Source of the DNA: Pelatocladus maniniholoensis HA4357-MV3
Lineage (GTDB): Bacteria > Cyanobacteriota > Cyanobacteriia > Cyanobacteriales > Nostocaceae
Reading direction: 5' to 3'
Length of the DNA stretch: 35,987 nucleotides
Assembly (NCBI GenBank): GCA_019359115.1
Contig: JAHHHW010000132.1
Coordinates: 1-35,987 of the forward strand
This document shows, piece after piece, positions 26,001-32,986 of the stretch; the stretch's first letter is position 1, and the number at the start of each line of letters is the position of its first letter. The translations under genes and the position numbers were made by a program. The notes under the pieces are model-generated. The model worked only from the letters and a program-made list of their open reading frames with translations, was not told the origin of the DNA and made no database searches.

Positions 26001-26261
26001 AATTCTTCAGTGCAACTCGTGATTTGTGATATTGAAATGCCTCGAATGAATGGCTTTGAGTTTCTCAATTACCGCCGTCAAAATCCTCAATTTTTGCAAA
26101 TTCCAGTTGTCATACTCACATCTCGTAGCAATGAGAAACATTACCAATTAGCAATGCAATTGGGTGCAACTGCTTACTTCACCAAACCCTATCTGGAACA
26201 AGAGTTTGTAATGGCAATAAATAATATTCTTGCGGATGCTGCTCACAAAAGTAGAAGTTAG
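23028..26261 (+). CDS. CheA-type hybrid histidine kinase with C-terminal receiver (PixL-like)
   Basis: 1077 residues from ATG 23028. HPt phospho-site His50 lies in RTAHTLKGGAASVGL. A helical region (about 150-250) and a long Ser/Pro/Gln linker (about 260-410) follow. Next come a dimerisation helix (NNLVGELVISREGL), a HATPase with N632 (HLLRNAFDHGIEP), DDGQGLNLERI and GRGIGLDVV, a CheW-like regulatory domain (about 760-910), and a receiver domain with phospho-acceptor D1001 (VICDIEMPRMNG) and LTSR...YFTKPY. All catalytic residues appear intact. It phosphorylates its own receiver and the upstream CheY-like protein; coupling to the MCP is through the CheW-like protein. An in-frame start at 22965 lies in spacer repeat and is rejected. 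Confidence 0.92.
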   Translation: MVIPPDIRDQAYQFFVEEAPELLQVLEVGLLSLNQKRSIAKVHDLMRTAHTLKGGAASVGLTAIATLAHRLENILKAFYDETLEIDTELETYLLQAYDCLRIPLMEQMTTGYFESEAALAIAEPIFSQLEARCGDALFHTDRYIPSSPDLGVNLVTDIFTVDVAQGLERLAMVIAAPHQYQVAGELRAQAEVFAGFAELLNQPEFGSIAKMALQALEAYPHRALEITQLALIDFERYRTALLSGDRVQQTGASATLMALANATTTTPSISEQLTVVEPISENKAAITDITNTIPQFEDANPTASLESSVSASNDLLHLQTEDPEPKTAVEISSVPQVEENGDESDSTEVVASPKQDSQNPEQRSHLIPQHQLNLSPKAIPSELGSALQVRKSTEPYQTIPPFYVHQVELPTSPSLTVRVDSEHLESMNNLVGELVISREGLFLQNEQLQGGLRNLRQRFARLQRQMNQLRQLCDQTLMMPERDRPREAVLQHSHLLEINETQRAAASRDRITTPDFDSLEIDKYGALHSHVQEIVEEMVQLEEITDDMNLFAKQSEHTLAQQRHMLTNLRDDLLRARMLPLSEILNRFPRVLRDLSTTYHKPVTLKFTGADVLVEKAIQEKLYDPLLHLLRNAFDHGIEPSEFRRHHSKPEQGQIEICAYHKGNQTIIEVKDDGQGLNLERIRTRALELGYLSIQEVAIAPPTQLYELIFEPGFSTVSQVNQLSGRGIGLDVVRSQLQSIKGTITVKSVPGLGTTFTLYLPLTLIMARLMICSSGSTTIALRTDSVVEILAPQTVQIRQSGTQRFLFWEEKIIPLYQLADLLDYGCPLPETSPSRVWASISAPESWELPVLLLTHDRQLVALQVNQLLTEQELVIKPFGGAIAPPSYTYGCTILGDGSLIPVIDADSLLGFVQTHNRDAGSDRSGSRFASQTESISVRPFLSPSKPVLAPMVLVVDDAVTLRRSLALSLKRSGFRVLQAQNGQEAIEKLRQNSSVQLVICDIEMPRMNGFEFLNYRRQNPQFLQIPVVILTSRSNEKHYQLAMQLGATAYFTKPYLEQEFVMAINNILADAAHKSRS
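25662..25681. repeat. 20-bp perfect palindrome centred on HIP1 in cheA-like gene
   Basis: GGAGGTGCGATCGCACCTCC is fully self-complementary around TGCGATCGCA, in the coding region of the CheW-like domain. Confidence 0.9.
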
Positions 26262-26262
26262 T

Positions 26263-26430
26263 TGGTTGAGACGACGGTCGGGTAACAAAAGACGACAAGT
26301 TTGAATAACCGTCAACCTTCTTGGCAGTATCTTGAAACCGCTCCATAGAATTTTCTATCCGTTGACTCATACTCACATCAACATCTTTAAATCCATTGGA
26401 CTGGGCTATTTCAAACCAATTCTTTTTCCT
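26263..26430 (-). pseudogene. Possible gene fragment, unidentified
   Basis: An open minus-strand frame between a stop near 26432 and the end of the CheA-like gene reads as a natural peptide (NWFEIAQSNGFKDVDVSMSQ, then RIENSMERFQDTAKKVDGYS). It runs on into antisense of the kinase gene, so its true end is unclear, and no ribosome site is present. Its composition differs from that of the shadow frames nearby. The family is not recognised. Confidence 0.3.
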
Positions 26431-26468
26431 TTACCCAGATTTATGAGCGATCGCGCTTTTAGGGATCT

Positions 26469-26576
26469 CCAAGTAATAAAATGCCCAGCCGTATTAAATA
26501 TATTTTGGCCAAGCCCAAGTATTTAGGCGCTTTCGCCTGAAGGGCGAAAGCGACGGCTGGGCATTTTATTATTTGG
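26469..26576. repeat. 108-bp hairpin element interrupting a transposase remnant
   Basis: The outer arms of 24 bases (26469-26492 and 26553-26576; CCAA(G/A)TAATAAAATGCCCAG plus CCGT) match except for one position. An inner perfect 10-bp hairpin (CGCTTTCGCC 26528-26537 / GGCGAAAGCG 26543-26552) directly adjoins the right arm. It is either a small palindromic mobile element or a large bidirectional terminator. The right arm enters the reading frame of the transposase fragment. Confidence 0.75.
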
Positions 26577-26783
26577 AAAGGCCTTAATTCCACTCCTTAA
26601 CTCTCGAATGCCTTTACGGATAGTATTTCTATCCCATCCCAATTGTTCTTGAGCCAGTAGTTGTCCACCGTAACCTAACTCCATCACAATTTGTGCTTGA
26701 AAGCGCCGCCTTGCTGCACCTTTGAGTTGGCTTGTTGTTTCCTGGAACAATTTTTTTACTGAATCAGTTAATTCTATCGACAC
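26523..26783 (-). pseudogene. ISAzo13-type transposase, N-terminal remnant
   Basis: Residues 1-72 (MSIELTDSVKKLFQETTSQL, then GAARRRFQAQIVMELGYGGQ, LGWDRNTIRKGIRELRSGI) match my recollection of the N-terminal helix-turn-helix part of ISAzo13-family DDE transposases. The last 14 residues come from the hairpin element, and the frame then stops at 26523, so the catalytic domain is absent. A full-length protein is about 400 residues. No further piece is recognisable downstream. Confidence 0.65.
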
Positions 26784-26835
26784 TCTTCTACACCCAAAAT
26801 TTTCCTTCCCAATTGAATTTACTACAAAAAGGTGA

Positions 26836-26876
26836 AGGTGAAGGAGAAGCAGCCCTTGGCTGCTTCTCCTTCACCT
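26836..26876. terminator. Large stem-loop, probable bidirectional terminator
   Basis: The 19-base perfect arms AGGTGAAGGAGAAGCAGCC (26836-26854) and its complement (26858-26876) have a 3-base loop, with AAAAA on the left flank and AATTA on the right. It lies in the non-coding stretch between the initiator-like gene, which ends toward it, and the transposase remnant. Confidence 0.75.
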
Positions 26877-26880
26877 AATT

Positions 26881-26899
26881 ACAATGATTATCATTCTTA
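26881..26899 (-). promoter_or_regulatory. Fur-box-like sequence
   Basis: Read on the minus strand, TAAGAATGATAATCATTGT contains the 13-base core AATGATAATCATT of the classical Fur consensus exactly, about 15 of 19 overall. It lies about 100 bases upstream of the start of the minus-strand transposase remnant and downstream of the initiator-like gene. The intended target gene is unclear and may have been lost to the IS insertion. Confidence 0.4.
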
Positions 26900-27036
26900 T
26901 AATTGGTGATTTTATTCTTTGGAAGTCCCTTATCTCCGAGCCTAAATTTCAATTGATGATGTATCAAAAAAATGTCTCACATCAGGTCATGTAAATTGAT
27001 TTTTTACTGCTTGTGAGAAATCCGGGTTAATAACTA

Positions 27037-28116
27037 TTAATTACAGCGTAGTTTCTCAGGATTTATTTGAAACTGTATACTAGTCATCTTCCGCTTTCCA
27101 GGTAGCTCTTGGGCATCTAAAATATAGCCTTCAGCTTGCAGTTCCTCTATAGTCCGCCACAGAATTTGGTTGTTCCTAGACAAGTTACTGCCCAACAGGT
27201 CTAGATTTTTGAACAGATATTGCTTAGAAATCACTAAATATTGTCCATCAATTAGCTTATCCCATTTCATTCGGCTAGCAAGATAAACTAGCAGTTTCAT
27301 CTTGTAGTCATGCTTGGCATTACTCCCCAGCTTCTGCTTAGTGTCTATGCTGTTGGAGAATAGTATGTAATCTCCCGTTCGCTCCGATCCCTCAAAAAAT
27401 TCCAGCGCCACCGTATAAGCATCTGCCAGTTCATAAGTATAATCGGCAGCCTTGGCTAAATCGAAATCTCGTGGCACATTGTCGATTTCGTAATCTCGGA
27501 TGCGGAGGATACTTTTGACGATGACCTTCGCTCCCATTGTGTTGCCTTTTTTCAAAGACTTGGCAAACACTAGCTCAGTTCTATGGAGAGCAACCAAGTC
27601 TTGGTTAAGCTGCGATCGCGATCTGGCTGTGAAACTACCATCCTTTGCACGGGTATAGCCCAAGCTTTCCAACAAATCATTGGAACGAAAACAAACAAGA
27701 CTTCCGTTGTCCTGCTTTCGCGCTTCCTTGTACAAAAACAGCACAATCGCAACCTGGCGTGGATTTAAAAAGGTTAGCAATGCTTTAAATAAGCGCTGAA
27801 TTCGGCGATCCTGAATCTTCTCCAGTCCTTTGCTAATTCCTTCTTCTGTACAAACTTTCAGATTTAAGTTGGCATACTGGGCTTTCAGATCCTCCCACTC
27901 CTGAGCAGAAAGTTCCTCTAATTGAATACGACGAGTCAATGCGACTTCGCTCTCGTCTTTAGAGTCAGCGTTAACTCGCATCTCTAAATAATAACCATCT
28001 GCATCAGCATGGAGAATGGGCTGTTGTACATCAGGGTTTCTAATTGATGCTCCTGCTCTAGGCAATACCATCAGCAGTTCTCCATCCACGGGAAAACCAG
28101 TATCTTCCTTACTCAC
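27037..28116 (-). CDS. Putative plasmid replication initiator
   Basis: 359 residues from GTG 28116-28114, with AGGTAA upstream. No textbook motif is visible, but the shape fits an initiator. There is an N-terminal half of about 130 residues, then RRIQRLFKALLTFLNPRQVA, a winged-helix-like segment (about 140-190, SNDLLESLGYTRAKDGSF and RSRSQLNQDLVALHRTEL), and a second such segment near the C terminus (QYLFKNLDLLGSNLSRNNQI, TIEELQAEGYIL). It lies 565 bases from a ten-copy iteron array and transcribes away from it. Iteron-binding Rep proteins commonly consist of two winged helices. I infer the Rep role from context and fold impression; other DNA-binding functions remain possible. Confidence 0.5.
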   Translation of the reverse strand: MSKEDTGFPVDGELLMVLPRAGASIRNPDVQQPILHADADGYYLEMRVNADSKDESEVALTRRIQLEELSAQEWEDLKAQYANLNLKVCTEEGISKGLEKIQDRRIQRLFKALLTFLNPRQVAIVLFLYKEARKQDNGSLVCFRSNDLLESLGYTRAKDGSFTARSRSQLNQDLVALHRTELVFAKSLKKGNTMGAKVIVKSILRIRDYEIDNVPRDFDLAKAADYTYELADAYTVALEFFEGSERTGDYILFSNSIDTKQKLGSNAKHDYKMKLLVYLASRMKWDKLIDGQYLVISKQYLFKNLDLLGSNLSRNNQILWRTIEELQAEGYILDAQELPGKRKMTSIQFQINPEKLRCN

Positions 28117-28157
28117 ACTTATTACCTAACTTACAATACCTTCGCCAAAATAAAGAG

Positions 28158-28500
28158 GTGGCAGCAGGATTTTTTTTAAAGGCTCCTCCCTTACAGCTAA
28201 TTTCTAAGATGCGCTATGACTCTGCTCTGTACATCCCCTATGAAAATCCAGACCCTAGTCGCAAGTGCCGTCGTAAATACGGTGATAAGATTGACTATTT
28301 ATTTATACCAGATAAATTTCTCAAAAAGACTGAAACTGTTGATAATATTCGTACAGATTTTTACCAAGCTCAACTTCTCCATAAAGAATTTTCTCAAGCG
28401 TTAAATGTTGTAATTATAGTGCGGACAAATATTGCAACATCACATCGAACTCATGCTGTCTTATTTTCAACTGACTTGAATTTAAGTTACGTGCATGTAG
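28158..28500 (+). pseudogene. IS4-type DDE transposase fragment
   Basis: A central segment of a transposase without its ends: [58 protein letters not shown] and NIATSHRTHAVLFSTDLNLS. The match to the conserved region of Nostoc IS4-superfamily transposases ends abruptly after NLSY, and no start or C-terminal domain remains. A diverged second copy of the same region lies at the right edge of the window (35863 onward). Confidence 0.7.
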
Positions 28501-28519
28501 TGGTTAGGCAACATTAAAG

Positions 28520-28661
28520 TTATGGGTAGAGGCAAGGAAACCCCGTTATTGCCGAATTGAGGCGACGTAAGACCAATAAGCTACAAAGTAGAAAGGCTGT
28601 TATCAGTGATAACCAGAAGCTCACACCGTACCTGTACGGCTGTCGGTGTTGGGTAGTTCAC
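28520..28661 (+). mobile_element. IS200/IS605-like right end with structured-RNA features (remnant)
   Basis: This stretch contains a perfect hairpin GTTATCA-G-TGATAAC (28599-28613). A second structured block follows, foldable either as CCGTAC-CT-GTACGG (28626-28639) or with outer arms ACACCG/CGGTGT (28623-28649), then GGGTAGTTCAC ending at 28661. The order of stem-loops ending in TTCAC resembles the 3' ends of cyanobacterial IS605-group elements, where the TnpB guide RNA scaffold is encoded. No tnpB or tnpA gene is left; a short frame ending at the TGA at about 28557 may be the last codons of tnpB. Identification is by resemblance only. Confidence 0.4.
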
Positions 28662-28680
28662 TTAACAAATCTTTATGAAG

Positions 28681-28994
28681 ACCTGTGACTCCGGCGTATG
28701 ATTTTTACGCTTTTACCTGTGACTCCGGCGTATAGTTTTACCTGTGACTCCGGCGTATAGATGTCTCGTTTACCTGTGACTCCGGCGTATAGTTTTACCT
28801 GTGACTCCGGCGTATAGTTTTTTGACTCAATTTTTTGAAAGGCTGACGCTGTAAACTATCCAAAAATTGACCTGTGACTCCGGCGTATAATTTTACCTGT
28901 GACTCCGGCGTATAGATGTCTCGTTTACCTGTGACTCCGGCGTATAGTTTTACCTGTGATTCCGGCGTATAAGCCACCTGTGACTCCGGCGTAT
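28681..28994 (+). repeat. Ten-copy iteron array, probable origin of replication
   Basis: The 19-base iteron ACCTGTGACTCCGGCGTAT starts at 28681, 28715, 28740, 28772, 28797, 28870, 28895, 28927, 28952 and 28976. All are identical except the ninth (GTGATTCC). Copies 2-5 and 6-9 have the same spacing (25, 32, 25) and nearly the same spacers (AGTTTT, AGATGTCTCGTTT), so a four-iteron block was duplicated with a 155-bp offset. The 54-base gap between blocks (28816-28869) is AT-rich with two TTTTTTGA runs and could be the unwinding element. I see no convincing DnaA box. An initiator-like gene and a primase gene flank the array divergently. Confidence 0.85.
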
Positions 28995-29450
28995 AAGCGA
29001 TTTTGCCCCCTTGATATCAAAATCTTTCAATGCTAAGTTTCAAATTTGACAGCCTGCTTGTCATGCCTGTTGTCATTTAAAAAGCCGAGGAGAACAGCAA
29101 AGGTTCTCTCCCGACTTACCTAAATACTAGGACTTTGTTAAAGTCAACGCAGCGCTAACTGCGTGGAACAAAAGCCCAGATATAAACATATCTAGACTTT
29201 AACAAACTTCCCGCTTTATGGTAAGCACACAGAACTGTACTTTTGCTGCTACCCCGGCTCCGTAAACTAAAAATTCACGGAGTTCGTATTCAATGGAAGT
29301 AAGCTCTAAAAAAATTGCATTATTTGATTTTATCAAGCTAAATACTGGCATTAAACACATCTATTGCGCTATTTACTCTATATATCGTAATCAGACATTA
29401 GTTATCTTCTCCAAGTTCATGATTACTTTGAACGAGGAGGGCGCTCAGTG
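28995..29450. other. Origin-to-primase intergenic region with inverted repeats
   Basis: There is no gene. It holds a long stem AAGCCGAGGAGAAC / GTTCTCTCCCGACTT (about 29081-29117), a perfect 12-bp inverted repeat TTTGTTAAAGTC (29134-29145) / GACTTTAACAAA (29195-29206), and a hairpin CTCCGT/ACGGAG (about 29257-29282). These may control the primase gene or belong to the replication origin. GAGGAGG at 29434-29440 is the ribosome site of the next gene. Confidence 0.6.
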
Positions 29451-32400
29451 ATGATTACACAGCTTTCAGCATTTGAAATTGATACCTCACAAGCGATTAA
29501 ACAGCTAGAGCTTTTGGGATACCAACGGGGTGATGCTATTTATGTCCGGGCTTTCTTACCCAAAGAAGACCCCCGTTATGCTCCTAACACAGGACGTAAA
29601 GCTGATAAACTCAACTTCAAACAAATTTTGCAGTGGCAGCAGCAAGGTTACGGCATATATTTTGTGATTAATGGTGGGGGTCACAAAAATGAAGACGTTC
29701 AACTGTGCCGTGCGGTCTTCATTGAGCATGACGACGTGGAAATAGAATTACAGCGGAATTTGTGGCAAACACTTTCGCTACCAGAACCAACCTTTCAAAT
29801 CCAGACTCGCAAATCCGTGCATTCTTACTGGGTGTTTGAAAAACCCATCCCAGTTGAAGAGTGGAAGCAGTTGCAAAATGACCTACTAACCTACACTGGT
29901 GGTGACCCAGCCATCAAAAATCCCAGTCGGGTGATGCGATTAGCTGGTGCATGGCACATCAAGCCAGGGGAAAAACCGCAAAGGTGCGATATCATCTCCC
30001 AGTCTGGTATTAGGTACACCTATGAGAAATTACGTTCCTCTGTGCCGTTGTCACAGAATCCTGAATTAGTCCAACGGGAGCGTAAAGCAGTGCAATCAGC
30101 AGCCCGAGCGTTTGCACACGAGCAGCAGTACACTCGCTATGAAGATATCCCTGTGCCAGTGCCAGTTGCGATACCGCTTGAAGTCTGTCTTTCCAAAGAG
30201 TCTCGTACTCTGCTCAACTTTGGGATAAACGAGGGGGGTCGCAATACCAACGGAGCCAAACTAGCACGAGACTTAATTGGCACTGCTAATTATCTTACTA
30301 ACATCGGTCAGCAGTTTGACGGCGACCCACAACTACTGTTGCAGGACTACGCTAGTCGTTGTAACCCACCGCTACCAGCCAAAGAAGTAGATGTCATCTG
30401 GAAATCAGCCGAAAAAGACCGCCCTAGACCCAGCTGTACTCCAGAAGGTGTGGAAACCTGTATTAGGGCTTGGTACTGGAACACTTGTATTAAGCCGAAT
30501 CAAAATTCATTGGCTAGTTCTGGTAGTCCTCCTATAAATCCTGGGTTTGGTAATGTTTCCAGTGTTGGGAAAAAGTTGCCTATTTCAGATGTCGCACTGC
30601 ACAAACGCATTCTAGAAATTTTGAGTAGTTGTGATTCCGGGTCAGGGCAAGCAGGAGCATTGATGGAGTTGGCTGCTTTGGTGGGATATCCTTATCGGCA
30701 GATTGAGCAGCTAGCTAAGCTACTTACTTTTGAAGCAGATTTGCAAACTGACACTTTAGTTGCCACACAGAAGCTTTCGTCTCTACTAAAAACTCATCCC
30801 CACCAACTTTACCTTACCCGATTGCTTGAACCTCAGTTCGCCCAACTTTTGATTGATACCGCTAAGGCCATGCCCACAGCTCCTGAATTTTTATTTACGA
30901 CACTCTTAGGAACTGCGGCATCTCGAATTGGGTCGGCAGCGCGAGTAATTGTCAAGCCGTCTGCAAAGTACGCTCAACCGATGGTGATGTGGACGAGCAT
31001 TGTCGCTGACTCTGGCTCTATGAAAACTCCAGCTCAACGGTTAATTATTGACCCCTTGGTGGAATTAGAAGCTGAGGCTTTTGAGCGCTATCGGATGGAA
31101 GTGGCTAAATACAATAAGCTACAAACAGTGTGTAAAGGCAAAAAGCAGGACGACTCACAACAGGAGCCAGCAACAGCACCCACTCGCCAGCGCTATCTAA
31201 CTAAGGACAGCACACTGGAAACATTGCAGCGAATTCATAGTGAAAATCCTCGGGGACTGCTGTACTACCGGGATGAACTAGCAGGGTTATTCAAAACCCG
31301 TAATCAATATCGCGGTGGTTTAGGGGCTGATGAAGAGCAGGAACTCGATCAATTCAATGGGTCTGCAATTATCTATGACCGCTCAGACAAATCTGTGTGC
31401 TTACCTAAGAGTGCTATCTCACGTACAGGCAGTATCCAGTGGGAAGTTTTAGCCACTATGATGGGTGACCACAACGACTGCAACGGCAGTTTTGCCCGAT
31501 GGCTGTTTTGTGCTGCAAAGTCTCCCAAACGTTACCTGCGGTTAGTTGGAGAAAGTACTGCTCCCGATACTGGTATCTCTCAAGCACTACGCCAGCTTTA
31601 CATAAAACTCGGCCATGTGCCAGAGCAAGATTATTTTTTAAGCACGGAAGCGGCTATGTTGTTTGAGGCGTGGCAGCATTCTCTCGTAGATGCCCAAGTT
31701 GCTGAGGAGTCCTATGGACTGAGAGTAGTCTACCCCAAGATTGAAGCTTATACAGCGCGGTTGGCACTGTGGTTACACATCGTCAATGCTGTCTTAAGGA
31801 GTGAAACTCCGAGCCAAGTCATCTGTGGTAACACGATGGAAAAGGCCATTGAGCTAGCAGCTTATTTTCTGTGGCAACATAAATCAATTCATGCTCAAAA
31901 CTCTCCAGAATCTGGGCTGATGTCTTGGGGTCTGAAAATCCAGAAGGTGGCTGAACGTCTGGGAGGGGCTACAGCTTCCATGCTCAAGAGTAGCATCCGC
32001 GCTTTCCGCAAAAAACCGACTTTTGAAATCCGGCGACTGATGGAAATGATGGCAGCTGCGGGTTGGGGTCGCGTTGAAAATAAAGGGTCTAACTTAGTCT
32101 ATGTGCCAAATGGTTTGCCACTAAACGAGATTGACAAAATTGACAGAAATTTGACACCAGTGTCAATCCTTCAAACCCAGAGCACTCCTGGATTTGACAA
32201 TGAAATTGACTCATTTGACACAAATCTGTCAGCACCTCTTTCTTCAGAGAAAGTCACTAATTGCTACTCAAATCCCTCGTTACGATTGGAAGATGTAGAG
32301 TTACGTCAATTTGTCAATTCAAACGCTCAAATGCCTACTGCTACTAGCACTGATTTGATTGACACTAACTGTCAATTGGAGCGTCAATTGTCAACGGATG

Positions 32401-32816
32401 AATGGTCAAATATAGAATTTCTAGGCAATAGTCACGATGATGATTCGTCCCAGTTCCTTGGAGGAAATGATGTACCAACCCCTCTGCCATCAAATGGTAA
32501 TGCTGCGGAATCATTATCTGGCCTCTTACAAGAATCTACTGAGACAGTAGGTGCCAAAGTCAGTGTTGACTTAAATTTCCCGAATGCTAATGCCCAGACA
32601 GAGCAAGATGTGAACTCAACAGTTACAGGTAGTAAATCAAACAACCACAAACTTCAGCCAGTCGAAATTTTGACGGCGGCTGGGGAGTGGATTAGTGGAT
32701 ATTTCATTGATGCTTGTGTCACTGTTGCCAATTTAGTAGGGCGATTTAGTTTGTTTGATGCAGACGGGACAATGCATGTCTTTGAAGGACAAATCCGAAG
32801 AGCATCATCAGGCTAG
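29451..32816 (+). CDS. Plasmid primase/helicase-like protein (AEP primase + DUF3987)
   Basis: 1121 residues from ATG 29451 (GTG 29448 is adjacent), with AGGAGG 10 bases upstream. The N-terminal domain shows archaeo-eukaryotic primase motifs: VFIEHDD (E92, D94) for metal binding, KSVHSYW (S122, H124) for nucleotide binding, and NPSRVMRLAGAWH. A primase C-terminal helical region ends with a CNPPLPAKEVDVIWKSAEKD motif (about 300-320). The DUF3987 region begins at about 460: a Walker-A-like loop VADSGSMKTP (518-527) lacks the usual glycines, and Walker B is LLYYRDELAGLF (D608, E609). The last about 250 residues are low-complexity and polar, with a final folded piece (PVEILTAAGEWISGYFIDAC). It is adjacent to the iteron array and likely primes plasmid replication. 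Confidence 0.8.
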   Translation: MITQLSAFEIDTSQAIKQLELLGYQRGDAIYVRAFLPKEDPRYAPNTGRKADKLNFKQILQWQQQGYGIYFVINGGGHKNEDVQLCRAVFIEHDDVEIELQRNLWQTLSLPEPTFQIQTRKSVHSYWVFEKPIPVEEWKQLQNDLLTYTGGDPAIKNPSRVMRLAGAWHIKPGEKPQRCDIISQSGIRYTYEKLRSSVPLSQNPELVQRERKAVQSAARAFAHEQQYTRYEDIPVPVPVAIPLEVCLSKESRTLLNFGINEGGRNTNGAKLARDLIGTANYLTNIGQQFDGDPQLLLQDYASRCNPPLPAKEVDVIWKSAEKDRPRPSCTPEGVETCIRAWYWNTCIKPNQNSLASSGSPPINPGFGNVSSVGKKLPISDVALHKRILEILSSCDSGSGQAGALMELAALVGYPYRQIEQLAKLLTFEADLQTDTLVATQKLSSLLKTHPHQLYLTRLLEPQFAQLLIDTAKAMPTAPEFLFTTLLGTAASRIGSAARVIVKPSAKYAQPMVMWTSIVADSGSMKTPAQRLIIDPLVELEAEAFERYRMEVAKYNKLQTVCKGKKQDDSQQEPATAPTRQRYLTKDSTLETLQRIHSENPRGLLYYRDELAGLFKTRNQYRGGLGADEEQELDQFNGSAIIYDRSDKSVCLPKSAISRTGSIQWEVLATMMGDHNDCNGSFARWLFCAAKSPKRYLRLVGESTAPDTGISQALRQLYIKLGHVPEQDYFLSTEAAMLFEAWQHSLVDAQVAEESYGLRVVYPKIEAYTARLALWLHIVNAVLRSETPSQVICGNTMEKAIELAAYFLWQHKSIHAQNSPESGLMSWGLKIQKVAERLGGATASMLKSSIRAFRKKPTFEIRRLMEMMAAAGWGRVENKGSNLVYVPNGLPLNEIDKIDRNLTPVSILQTQSTPGFDNEIDSFDTNLSAPLSSEKVTNCYSNPSLRLEDVELRQFVNSNAQMPTATSTDLIDTNCQLERQLSTDEWSNIEFLGNSHDDDSSQFLGGNDVPTPLPSNGNAAESLSGLLQESTETVGAKVSVDLNFPNANAQTEQDVNSTVTGSKSNNHKLQPVEILTAAGEWISGYFIDACVTVANLVGRFSLFDADGTMHVFEGQIRRASSG

Positions 32817-32986
32817 GTGCAAGCACAACTTTAACATCTACTTTTCTTCCATTCATCGCAGTATCTTGTGTTCAATTTTACTCAAAACTAAGGGAGTGAG
32901 ACATACTGTAAAAACGGATAACAACTGTATCCTAAGCTGAGAATTTCCCGTACAAAAGTTTCAGCTGTTTTTTAAAGGTATTAATT

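Noticed and set aside
28795-28977. Small minus-strand protein with repeated YTPESQVKLYAGVTG
   Set aside because: It is the translation of iterons; there is no start signal.
28681-28994. CRISPR array
   Set aside because: The repeats are only 19 bp, gaps are 5-13 bases (one of 54) and the gap sequences recur, so there are no spacers. This is an iteron pattern.
32755-32940. 61-codon frame after the primase gene
   Set aside because: It starts inside the primase frame and has no ribosome site or recognisable composition.
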